Source: Methylophilaceae bacterium
GTDB taxonomy: Bacteria; Pseudomonadota; Gammaproteobacteria; Burkholderiales; Methylophilaceae
Assembly (NCBI GenBank): GCA_025362115.1
Contig: JANYIK010000026.1
Location: 1 to 7,475 of the forward strand
DNA length: 7,475 nt
Direction: 5' to 3'
The notes under the pieces are model-generated. The model was not told the DNA's origin and ran no database searches. It worked only from the letters and a program-made list of their open reading frames with translations. Shown here piece by piece: positions 1 to 7,100 of this stretch; within the stretch, counting starts at the first letter, position 1, and every line of letters begins with the position of its first letter. The position numbers and the translations under genes were made by a program.

Positions 1-257
1 TACAGCACGCCTTTTGAGTAGGCCAAGCCCTTGGGGTCGTCCATGCCACTGGCAAACACTTTGGCTTTACCATCCGCGCCTATCACGGCGATATCACCAT
101 CACCGTCCTTACCAAATTCTCCTATCTCGGAAACATAGACACGTCCATCTGCAACTACCACTGACTCTGGATTTTTCAAGCCAGTAACGACTTTATTTTC
201 TGCGGCATAGGCATTAAAACTAACGATCATTGCAACAACTAAAAGACTATTTTTCAA
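1..257 (-). CDS. SMP-30/gluconolactonase-like exported beta-propeller, N-terminal 85 residues; 3' end outside window
   Basis: Partial gene running off the left edge. I translated it from a TTG at 257..255, supported by AGGGAG 8 nt upstream. The next in-frame ATG, at codon 10, would remove half of the signal peptide. Residues 1-19 form a Sec signal peptide (KNSLLVVAMIVSFNAYAA, then EN). The mature protein begins with VVTGLKNPESVVVADGRVYVS and continues with EIGEFGKDGDGDIAVI and then FASGMDDPKGLAYSKG. These are the repeated 'NPESV...VYVSE...DG...' blade patterns of SMP-30/gluconolactonase/LRE-family propellers. The DGDGD run (around residues 52-56) is a plausible divalent-metal loop. It is 12 nt from the preceding gene, so it is in the same operon. 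This makes a second beta-propeller in the cluster. The catalytic residues lie outside the window, so lactonase activity cannot be judged. Confidence 0.75.
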   Translation of the reverse strand, partial: MKNSLLVVAMIVSFNAYAAENKVVTGLKNPESVVVADGRVYVSEIGEFGKDGDGDIAVIGADGKAKVFASGMDDPKGLAYSKGVL

Positions 258-265
258 CTTAACAA

Positions 266-271
266 CTCCCT
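266..271 (-). promoter_or_regulatory. Ribosome binding site overlapping an upstream stop codon
   Basis: AGGGAG on the minus strand, 8 nt from the TTG at 257..255. It shares two bases with the TAG stop of the preceding gene. It decides the TTG start of the last gene and implies translational coupling. Confidence 0.65.
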
Positions 272-851
272 AAAAATATTCAAAAAAACTAAATTTCGGC
301 TCGCGCCCGACAATAGACACAATACCGCACGGGGAGCGAGTAAAGTCGCTCGCCATCGCGCTTTGGATGCTGCTCTGCAACGCGCCATCAGCTTGCATCT
401 GGGTCATGATATTTTGCATGGCGGCATCAAAAGCCTTGCTGACTTCGTTATTCTGATAGATTGAGGTCAATTGACCATACTGTTCGCCTTCGGCCTTGTA
501 GGTAGCCAAAGGCTGACCGTCGCCGCGATGCAACTGTACCTTGAGTTTGGCGTAATAGGTAGACGACGCAGGGTTGTACACCAAACGCGAATTCACCCAG
601 GCGATAAGATCCGCCGTCTTGCCTGCCTCGCACGCGCCCACGTTACTGAAACGCCGCGCCAAGGCATGGCTGGCAGCATCTTCAGCAATGACGGTGTAAT
701 CTACCCAACGTGTATAAAGTGGCGCAACACCCACCACTGTGGGATGCCCGTACCTGTCCGGGCTGGTATAAACGAGCAAGCTGGGTTCGGCTGCCCACGC
801 CGTATTCAGCGCCATCGCGCTCAACATTGTTGCCAAAAATAACCGTTTCAT
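270..851 (-). CDS. Exported protein of unknown function with two cysteines
   Basis: I do not recognise this 193-residue protein. It has a clear Sec signal peptide (KRLFLATMLSAMALNTAWA, cleavage near residue 20). The mature part has a basic, mixed alpha/beta look. A segment at 99-120 (YYAKLKVQLHRGDGQPLATYKA) reads as two beta strands and a turn, followed by a long helix around 136-153 (VSKAFDAAMQNIMTQMQA). This strand-plus-helix pattern vaguely recalls small periplasmic alpha/beta proteins of the YajG or ABC-transporter auxiliary kind, but no motif proves it. There is no lipobox cysteine at the cleavage site. The mature protein has exactly two Cys, 74 (VGACEAGK) and 175 (SPCGIV), likely a disulfide. 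It begins inside the stop of the beta-propeller gene (ATGA overlap) with a strong AAAGGAG, and its TAG stop overlaps the ribosome binding site of the next gene. Conserved operon position would suggest a role linked to the two neighbouring propellers. Confidence 0.85.
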   Translation of the reverse strand: MKRLFLATMLSAMALNTAWAAEPSLLVYTSPDRYGHPTVVGVAPLYTRWVDYTVIAEDAASHALARRFSNVGACEAGKTADLIAWVNSRLVYNPASSTYYAKLKVQLHRGDGQPLATYKAEGEQYGQLTSIYQNNEVSKAFDAAMQNIMTQMQADGALQSSIQSAMASDFTRSPCGIVSIVGREPKFSFFEYF

Positions 852-2026
852 TTGGATTCTCCTTTGTAGATTATCCGATACACCAAACCTGCCCTATCGT
901 CCGAAATATACACCGCACCATCTGGCGCTACCGCCACGTCTACCGGCCTGCCCCATGCGCCTTTGTTGGATAGCCAGCCAGTAATGAAGTCGCTCACTTT
1001 GACTGGCTTGCCTTGCTCAAAGTGTACTCTAACTACTTTGTACCCTGAAGGCTGATTTCGGTTCCATGAACCATGCAAAGCCACCAGCGCATCTGAACGA
1101 TACTCCACCGGAAATGTAGTTTTATCCAGAAAAGTGATGCCGATAGGTGTGGAATGCGCTGGCAAAGTAATGGCTGGTGGCTGCATCCCAGAACAATCCC
1201 CAGCAAAATTGGGGTCAACAAACTTGTCGCCCCAACAAGTCGGCCAGCCATAAAAACCGCCACTTTGAATCTGGTTAAGATGCTCCGGTGGCAAGTCGTC
1301 ATTCACTGCACCATTCTTAATCCCTGAACGCACATCCGCGCCATTGTTAGTGGCAAACAACTCGCCGGTTTTTGGATGCCAAGCGAAGCCTTGCGTGTTA
1401 CGTAGCCCGGTTGCCCAGATGGGACTTGGCGCGTGGCGACCCAAGGTCTGTAAAGCACCAGCTGGCTTTCCTTCCACCGTGTAACGCAACAAGGTGGCAC
1501 GTAGCGGCTCATCTTCAACGCACACATTGCAACTGGAACCCACGTTCAAAATCAAAAAACCATCTGGCGATAACTTCAAGCTTTTCATGGTGTGACCACC
1601 CGATGGCAATCCGGAAATCACTGGAACTGCGTGACCATTTTCCAGCTTTACCACGCCGTCCTGGTTCGCCACATACAACTTATCACCTACAAAAGCTAAA
1701 CCCTGCGGAGCGTTAAAGTGGTCGGCGACGTTAACTATCTTATCTGCCACTCCATCGTGATTGGCATCCGGCAACATCACCACTTTGTTATCCATACCCA
1801 AAGATAGATACAGATTGCCTTCTGGTGAGAATGCCATCATGCGCGGACCACGGAAAAAACTGGCACCAACAGGCTCCAGCCTGGCAAAGATGTTGGCTTG
1901 GAAGCCAACAGGAAGCTTAAGCGCGGTGACGGGATCTGGCGGCAAAGGTAGCACCGAAGCCATGTCAGCACTGGATGCCGCGACAAAAAGCAGCAAGAAT
2001 GTGAAATAGACTATTCGCATAGTCAT
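848..2026 (-). CDS. Sorbosone/glucose dehydrogenase-type (GSDH) beta-propeller, exported
   Basis: A 392-residue protein of the PQQ-dependent sugar/sorbosone dehydrogenase-like family, predicted periplasmic through a signal peptide at about 1-20 (hydrophobic FTFLLLFVAASS). Propeller-blade motifs recur: MMAFSPEGNLYLS (63-75), GLAFVGDKLYVAN (109-121), KLSPDGFLIL (151-160) and VAVAPDGAVYISDD (364-377). Family hallmarks are His145 in SGGHTMKS (equivalent to the catalytic His of soluble glucose dehydrogenase), GLRNTQGFAW (207-216, the Arg-Asn pair), HGSWNR (318-323) and WGRPVD (358-363). Cys166/Cys169 in SSCNVC and Cys264/Cys278 could form disulfides. The true substrate is unknown: many members are annotated as sorbosone dehydrogenases without biochemistry, and no PQQ genes are in view. 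It starts 7 nt after fccB, with a poor ribosome binding site, and its TGA overlaps the next ATG (ATGA). Location suggests a periplasmic partner of FccAB or a second electron donor, which is inference. Confidence 0.88.
   Translation of the reverse strand: MTMRIVYFTFLLLFVAASSADMASVLPLPPDPVTALKLPVGFQANIFARLEPVGASFFRGPRMMAFSPEGNLYLSLGMDNKVVMLPDANHDGVADKIVNVADHFNAPQGLAFVGDKLYVANQDGVVKLENGHAVPVISGLPSGGHTMKSLKLSPDGFLILNVGSSCNVCVEDEPLRATLLRYTVEGKPAGALQTLGRHAPSPIWATGLRNTQGFAWHPKTGELFATNNGADVRSGIKNGAVNDDLPPEHLNQIQSGGFYGWPTCWGDKFVDPNFAGDCSGMQPPAITLPAHSTPIGITFLDKTTFPVEYRSDALVALHGSWNRNQPSGYKVVRVHFEQGKPVKVSDFITGWLSNKGAWGRPVDVAVAPDGAVYISDDRAGLVYRIIYKGESK
859..865 (-). promoter_or_regulatory. Strong ribosome binding site of the 193-residue exported protein
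   Basis: AAAGGAG on the minus strand, 7 nt before the ATG at 851. It lies inside the end of the preceding beta-propeller gene, so this gene can initiate on its own despite the ATGA overlap. Confidence 0.7.
2009..2024 (-). other. Hairpin with GNRA loop at the start codon of the sorbosone dehydrogenase-like gene
   Basis: The message reads GACUAU-GCGA-AUAGUC, a perfect 6-bp stem closed by a GCGA tetraloop. Its first base is the G of the preferred ATG. It also buries the alternative in-frame ATG two codons later. With no Shine-Dalgarno upstream and the fccB stop only 7 nt away, this could limit independent initiation. A chance hairpin of this size is quite possible. Confidence 0.3.
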
Positions 2027-2033
2027 ACGTGAA

Positions 2034-3287
2034 TCAAGTCAATGTGTCCGACCAGATATTCTTGGCCCAAGCCTGTGCAAATTCGCCCTCTTGCTCGCTG
2101 GGCTTATCTGACACACCGCCTCCTTCCGCAGGCAGCATGATTTTTTTAGTGAGGTCATAACGGTACACATTCGCAACATGCATCGCCAGTTTGTCCGATA
2201 CATAGCTGTAACAAGTATTGGCAAACACGGGTTGTGGATCAGGTTCTTGCCCTGCCAGCAGATTGGCGATGGCCGAGGCGCATACTTTGGCTTGCGAAGT
2301 GGCCATGTGCGCAGACTTGGGCAGCGCGGCAGAAACCGAATCGCCGATAACATGCACGTTGGGTGCCAGCTTGGATTCGTAGGTTAGAAAATCTACCTCG
2401 CACCAGCGTTTATCCACGTTGGCAACACCCGCCAGTTGCGCGATTTTACCCGCACGTTGCGGCGGGATGACGTTCAGCACGTCAGCTTTGACGGTTTCAA
2501 ATTCGGTCTTCACCGTGCGGGTTGCCACATCCACTTCCATCACTTGGCTGTTGGGCCGGTATTCGATCATGCCCGGATAAAAATCAACCCAAGCCTTGGT
2601 GAACAGACCTTTTTTGGAAGTAATTTCAGGGTTCGCATCCAGCACGATGATTTTGGATTTTGGCTTGTGATTTTTTAGATAAAACGCCACCTGACTAACG
2701 CGCTCATACGGCCCTGGCGGGCAACGGTACGGCGCTTTGGGGATGCTAATCACAAACACGCCACCGTCCGTCATGGCTTCCAACTGTAGGCGTAGATTGA
2801 CGGTTTGCTCACCCGCTTTCCACGCGTGGGGAATCGCTTGTTGCGCGGCAGCGCTTTGCAGCATGGGTAAACTCTCCCACATAAAATCCACGCCGGGGGC
2901 GATGATGAGGCGCTCGTAGCCCAACTCATCACCATCATCCATAACGATGCGACGCTTGGCCACGTCTACCGCCGTGACTTCAGCATATAAGCGCTTGACG
3001 TGGTAATTATCTAAACCGGAAAAGTTGAACGTGAGGTCGCCTATTTTCTTGCTGCCGCCCAGTACCAGATTGCTCAAGGGGCAGGAAATAAAAGTGGTGC
3101 TCTGCTCGATCAGCACGATTTCCACCGCCTCACCCGCCCATAACCGCAAATACTTGGCCGCCGTAGCACCGGCGTAACCGCCGCCGATAATGATGATGCG
3201 CTTAGTCACGCTCGCCCAGCTTGGTTGTGGCAATGTGCCTAAGGCTGCTCCGGCACCCACTAATTTAAGAAAATCGCGGCGTAGCAT
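2034..3287 (-). CDS. fccB: Flavocytochrome c sulfide dehydrogenase, FAD-binding flavoprotein subunit
   Basis: Oxidises sulfide to sulfur or polysulfide in the periplasm, giving electrons to the cytochrome encoded just upstream. The 417 residues start with a twin-arginine Tat signal (RRDFLKLVGAGAA, 3-15), consistent with export of a folded flavoprotein. The FAD-binding Rossmann motif is GGGYAG (35-40), and a second FAD contact is HVIGDS (312-317). The family's key cysteines are all present. Cys69 in FISCPLSN corresponds to the covalent FAD-attachment Cys. Cys189 in RCPPGPYER and Cys359 in NTCYS correspond to the redox-active disulfide known from the Allochromatium vinosum enzyme. Other shared stretches are HAWKAGEQT (154-162), PKSKIIVLD and IPPQRAGKIAQ (274-284). 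Length matches the family. It begins 2 nt after the fccA stop with no visible Shine-Dalgarno, suggesting translational coupling. SoxF is a close relative, but no sox genes are in view and the adjacent FccA-like cytochrome favours FccB. Confidence 0.95.
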   Translation of the reverse strand: MLRRDFLKLVGAGAALGTLPQPSWASVTKRIIIIGGGYAGATAAKYLRLWAGEAVEIVLIEQSTTFISCPLSNLVLGGSKKIGDLTFNFSGLDNYHVKRLYAEVTAVDVAKRRIVMDDGDELGYERLIIAPGVDFMWESLPMLQSAAAQQAIPHAWKAGEQTVNLRLQLEAMTDGGVFVISIPKAPYRCPPGPYERVSQVAFYLKNHKPKSKIIVLDANPEITSKKGLFTKAWVDFYPGMIEYRPNSQVMEVDVATRTVKTEFETVKADVLNVIPPQRAGKIAQLAGVANVDKRWCEVDFLTYESKLAPNVHVIGDSVSAALPKSAHMATSQAKVCASAIANLLAGQEPDPQPVFANTCYSYVSDKLAMHVANVYRYDLTKKIMLPAEGGGVSDKPSEQEGEFAQAWAKNIWSDTLT

Positions 3288-3289
3288 GA

Positions 3290-3628
3290 TTAGAAGTTGA
3301 GTGGCATAGGTGGCGCAGATGCCTGACGTGGTTGTGCTGCGAAGTAATCGGCCAACTGCTCAACCTCAACCTCAGTCAAGCCTTTGGCGTGATGGTGCAT
3401 AACAGTGGAAGGCCGATCGCCCTTGCGAAACGCCTTCATCTGAGCGACGAAATGCGTTCTATCCAAGCCCGCCAACACTGGAGTGCCACCCACACTGTTA
3501 CCGTTGCTTCCATGACATGCCGCACAAGAAGCCGCCAATACCCGTATATGGTTATTTGCCTCAACCGCGCCTGCGGCCAAGGTATAGCTCATCAACAAGC
3601 ATGCAGCTAAGTTTTTTGCAGCTGTCAT
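3290..3628 (-). CDS. fccA: Monoheme cytochrome c subunit of flavocytochrome c sulfide dehydrogenase
   Basis: A periplasmic class I c-type cytochrome that would take electrons from the FccB flavoprotein and pass them to other cytochromes. Numbered from the ATG at 3628 (112 residues), a Sec signal peptide covers about 1-25 (MTAAKNLAACLLMSYTLAAGA then VEA). The heme motif CAACH is at 35-39, followed by GSNG. Met77 in STVMHHHAKGL is the likely distal ligand, a context typical of FccA-type cytochromes (M/H...AKG). There is only one CxxCH, so this is the short single-heme type, as in Chlorobium, not the diheme Allochromatium form. Its stop lies 2 nt before fccB. An in-frame GTG at 3655 would add nine residues and overlap the ankyrin gene by 10 nt. 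I prefer the ATG because it gives a normal signal peptide, although neither start has a clear Shine-Dalgarno. The pairing with fccB makes the call firm, and exact substrate specificity is inferred. Confidence 0.88.
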   Translation of the reverse strand: MTAAKNLAACLLMSYTLAAGAVEANNHIRVLAASCAACHGSNGNSVGGTPVLAGLDRTHFVAQMKAFRKGDRPSTVMHHHAKGLTEVEVEQLADYFAAQPRQASAPPMPLNF

Positions 3629-3640
3629 GTAGTGAAAACC

Positions 3641-3655
3641 GTGCTTTAGAAGCAC
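3641..3655 (-). other. Small hairpin over the ankyrin gene stop codon, ahead of fccA
   Basis: A perfect 6-bp inverted repeat (GTGCTT / AAGCAC) with a 3-nt loop spans the TAA stop of the ankyrin gene and lies 12 nt before the preferred fccA ATG. It could modulate reinitiation or mRNA processing between the two genes. Stems of this size occur by chance several times in a window this long, so only its position makes it notable. Confidence 0.3.
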
Positions 3656-4131
3656 TTATCGTCTTTACAGCCGTCATCCTTGGCACCATATTTGGTCAGC
3701 AGTTTGACCGTTTCAGTATTGCCTTGGTCAGTTGCCATACGCAGCAGAGAAACGCCGCCACGGATTTTGATATTGGGGTCAGCACCCTTTTGCAACAAAT
3801 ATTCCAGCAAATCATTATTGCCGTCATAAGCCGCGTGTGCGCTAGCAGTCATTTTGGTGATGGGGTGACGATAATTGATGTCAGCGCCACGCTCCGCCAA
3901 GACTTTCACTACCGCCAATTGATTTTTAGCCGCGGCGGACAACAAAGGTGACCAGCCAAAGAATACGTCCTTCACCGATGCCGTACCAGCGTCCAAGTAC
4001 TTATTCACCGTGGCCGTGTCGCCATCGGTCACCGCACCCATAAACTCGATTTGCTCATCATCTGTCATCGCATAAGTCATGAAAGGTGCGAACAACGCGA
4101 CTGCCAAAATTACACTTTTAATAAACTTCAA
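3646..4131 (-). CDS. Exported ankyrin-repeat protein
   Basis: A 161-residue protein of no assigned enzymatic role. Residues 1-21 form a Sec signal peptide (KFIK n-region, hydrophobic VILAVALFAPF core, likely cleavage after TYA). The rest is about four ankyrin repeats, roughly at 28-57, 58-90, 91-124 and 125-152. Recognisable repeat ends are ERGADINYR (80-88) and QKGADPNIK (114-122), and consensus helices include SPLLSAAAKNQLAVVKVL (61-78). The tail ends GCKDDKCF, giving two Cys (155, 160) that could form a small disulfide loop or a metal or thiol site. The start is TTG, chosen because a strong AGGAG precedes it. It is the first gene of the exported operon, 62 nt after purL and 17 nt before fccA. 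Exported ankyrin proteins such as Pseudomonas AnkB are linked to periplasmic redox enzymes (catalase KatB). A scaffold or chaperone-like role for the sulfide dehydrogenase is therefore plausible but inferred. Confidence 0.9.
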   Translation of the reverse strand: MKFIKSVILAVALFAPFMTYAMTDDEQIEFMGAVTDGDTATVNKYLDAGTASVKDVFFGWSPLLSAAAKNQLAVVKVLAERGADINYRHPITKMTASAHAAYDGNNDLLEYLLQKGADPNIKIRGGVSLLRMATDQGNTETVKLLTKYGAKDDGCKDDKCF

Positions 4132-4193
4132 TTCAACTCTCCTAGATTTATTTTGAACATCTTGTTTGAATACTTAACCAACATATTAACCGA
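4132..4193 (-). other. AT-rich intergenic gap between purL and the exported-protein operon
   Basis: This 62-base gap is the only real intergenic space in the window. It holds the ribosome binding site of the next gene near its left end. I see no hairpin plus T-run, so purL has no obvious intrinsic terminator here. There is also no pair of good -35 and -10 boxes; the AT-rich stretch with a TAATAT-like hexamer near 4184..4189 is only a weak match. Either the downstream operon is read through from purL, or its promoter is non-canonical or activator-dependent. A promoter here is an inference from position only. Confidence 0.4.
4137..4143 (-). promoter_or_regulatory. Ribosome binding site deciding a TTG start
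   Basis: AGGAGAG on the minus strand; its AGGAG core is 7 nt from the TTG at 4131..4129. It supports TTG as the start of the ankyrin-repeat gene, because that start gives an intact signal peptide and no in-frame ATG is equally placed. Confidence 0.75.
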
Positions 4194-7100
4194 CTAACCC
4201 ACAAATTTACGCGCATTTCTAAACATCCTCATCCACGGCGCGTCTTCGTTCCAATCATCCGGATGCCAACTATGCTGCACCGCGCGGAATACCCGCTCTG
4301 GATGCGGCATCATAATGCTGAAACGCCCGTCCAGCGTGGTCAACCCGGTAATGCCTTGAGGCGAACCGTTGGGGTTGAACGGATAGATTTCGGTAGCTCT
4401 GCCGTCGTTATCCACAAAGCGCAGTGCAATCAAATTCTGTTTCCGCGCCAGTTCGACCGCGACACTGGAAGAAAATTCCGCAAAACCTTCGCCGTGTGCC
4501 ACGGCAATCGGCATACGGCTACCATCCATACCCGCAAAGAACAGTGAAGGCGAGTCTAAAACTTCCACCATGGCAAAACGCGCTTCAAATTGCTCCGACT
4601 TATTCCGCACGAAATGCGGCCAGAACTCGGTGCCAGGAATCAGGTCGTGCAAATTACTCATCATCTGACAGCCGTTGCATACGCCCAGCGCGAAACTGTC
4701 TTTGCGCTGAAAAAAAGCGCTGAACTCGTCTCTAGCCCGCGCATTGAATAAAATAGACTTCGCCCAGCCTTCACCCGCGCCAAGCACGTCGCCATAAGAG
4801 AATCCGCCACAAGCCACCAATCCGGCAAAATCTTTAAGACTTGTACGGCCAGCAATGATGTCGCTCATATGCACATCGTGCGCTTCAAATCCGGCGCGAT
4901 CAAAAGCTGCAGCCATTTCCACATGGCCATTCACACCTTGTTCGCGCAGCACTGCCATTTTCGGGCGTTTGCCGCTGGCAATATAAGGCGCAGCGATGTC
5001 GTCATTGAGATCAAAACTCAGCCGCGCGTTCAGTCCAGGATCGTAGGTGTCCAGCAAACTATCGTATTCTTGCTGCGCACACAGCGGGTTATCGCGCAAA
5101 CTCTGCATATGGAATGTGGTTTCCGACCACCAACGGTGTACATCGCTGTGACGCTCATCAAACACCATTTCGCCATTGCACACGATACGAAGGTGTTTAC
5201 CCGTCACCATACCAATGACTTGTGCCATGCCGTTGAAGGCCATCGCGACGCTTTCCACGTCCTCTGCCCGTACTTGCAGCACTGCCCCCAGTTCCTCAGT
5301 AAATAGCGCGGGAATGGCTTCGGTGATACCCAAATCCACGACAAATCCACAATGCCCAGCAAACGCCATTTCTGCCAAGGTCACGAACAATCCACCATCG
5401 GATCGGTCGTGATAAGCCAGAATCTTGTCTGCCTGGTTTAAGGATTGCACCGCCTTGAAGAAGGTTTTCAGGTGTTCGGCATCGTCCAGATCCGGCGCAA
5501 TGTTATCTGTTGCGCCATATACCTGGGCTAGTGCCGAACCGCCCAGTGCGTTCTTGCCCAACCCTAAATCCACCAGCATCAGCGCCGTTTCGCCCACATT
5601 GGTACGCAGTTGCGGCGTGAGAATTTTGCGTACGTCAGGCACCGGCGCAAAGGCGCTCACGACTAGGGAAATCGGTGCGGTGACCGCCTTTTGCTTACCG
5701 CCATCATCCCAGACAGTCTTCATAGACATCGAGTCCTTGCCCACCGGAATGCTGATGCCCAACTGTGGGCACAACGCCATGCCCACCGCCCGCACCGTGT
5801 CATACAGTGCGGCATCCTCGCCCGGGTGTCCGGCAGGCGCCATCCAATTGGCCGAGAGCTTGATGTCGCTTAAGTGTTCGATTCCCGCCGCCGCGATATT
5901 GGTAATCGCCTCCGCAATCGCCATGCGTCCTGAAGCCGGCGCGTCTATCAACGCCAGTGGCGCTTTCTCTCCTATGGCAAACGCCTCGCCTCTATAAGTT
6001 TGGTAACCCGCCAAGGTCACCGCCACATCTGCCACCGGCACTTGCCAAGGCCCCACCATCTGGTCACGTGCCACGAGGCCAGTCACCGTGCGGTCACCGA
6101 TGGTGATGAGGAAAGTTTTATCGGCCACCCCAGGCAACCGCAACACGCGTTGTGCTGCCTCGGTCACGTTGATTTCACTCCAGTCAAAAGCTGACAATTG
6201 TCTTGACTGACGCTTTACCTCGCGCGTCATTTTCGGCGGTTTCCCCAGCAACACCGACAAATCCAACTCCACCGGTTTGTTATCGAAGTGACTATCCGCC
6301 ACCGTCAGATGCTTTTGCTCTGTCGCCATGCCGACGATGGCAAACGGGCAGCGCTCACGCTCGCAAATTTGTTTGAACAAATCTACATTTTCCGGCAGCA
6401 CCGCCAGTACGTAGCGTTCTTGCGCCTCATTGCACCACAGCTCTTTGGGCGACATGCCCAGCGCTTCATTTTGAATATCGCGCAACTGAAAAAACGCCCC
6501 GCGCCCGGCGTCGTTCACAAGTTCCGGAAAAGCGTTGGAAAGCCCACCCGCGCCCACATCATGAATCGCCAAGATAGGATTTTTCTCGTTCATCTGCCAG
6601 CAGCGGTCTATCACTTCCTGTGCGCGACGCTCCAACTCTGGGTTACCGCGCTGCACTGAGTCAAAATCCAGGTTTTCGGCATTGGAGCCCGTATCCATGC
6701 TGGATGCCGCGCCGCCGCCAAGCCCTATCAACATGGCAGGACCGCCAAGTTGAATCAGAATCGCACCGTCAGGAATGGCGTGCTTCTTGGAATGCCGCGC
6801 CGAAATGTGGCCGATACCGCCCGCCAACATGATGGGCTTGTGATAGCCGCGCATTTCCTGATTAGATTCAATCTCTAGCGTACGGAAATAACCTGCGATA
6901 TTGGGACGGCCAAACTCGTTGTTATAAGCCGCGCCGCCCAACGGGCCGTCCACCATAATCTGCAAAGCGGATGCAATGCGTCCGGGTTTGCCGTAGGTTT
7001 TTACCCCCTCTCCCGCAAGCGGGAGAGGGCTGGGGTGAGGGGGATACACTTCCCACGGCTGCCTAAAATGCGGAATGTTCAAATTCGACACCGAAAACCC

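Noticed and set aside
471..842. 123-codon open frame on the plus strand opposite the two-Cys exported protein
   Set aside because: No ribosome binding site or motif, and the opposite strand has a signal peptide, a strong ribosome binding site and operon-type overlaps.
3629..3655. GTG at 3655 as the fccA start
   Set aside because: It would overlap the ankyrin gene, lie inside a hairpin and lengthen the signal peptide n-region; the ATG at 3628 is simpler. Not excluded.
4132..4193. Sigma-70 promoter in the purL to ankyrin gap
   Set aside because: TAATAT- and TTGGTT-like hexamers exist but do not pair at a proper spacing; I call only the gap itself.
5425..5997. 190-codon open frame on the plus strand opposite purL
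   Set aside because: It is antisense to strongly conserved PurL sequence, low in recognisable motifs, and best explained as a shadow of codon bias in the real gene.
7004..7043. GC-rich palindrome as an intrinsic terminator
   Set aside because: It lies inside an intact coding region and neither side has a T-tract; downstream PurL domains are complete.
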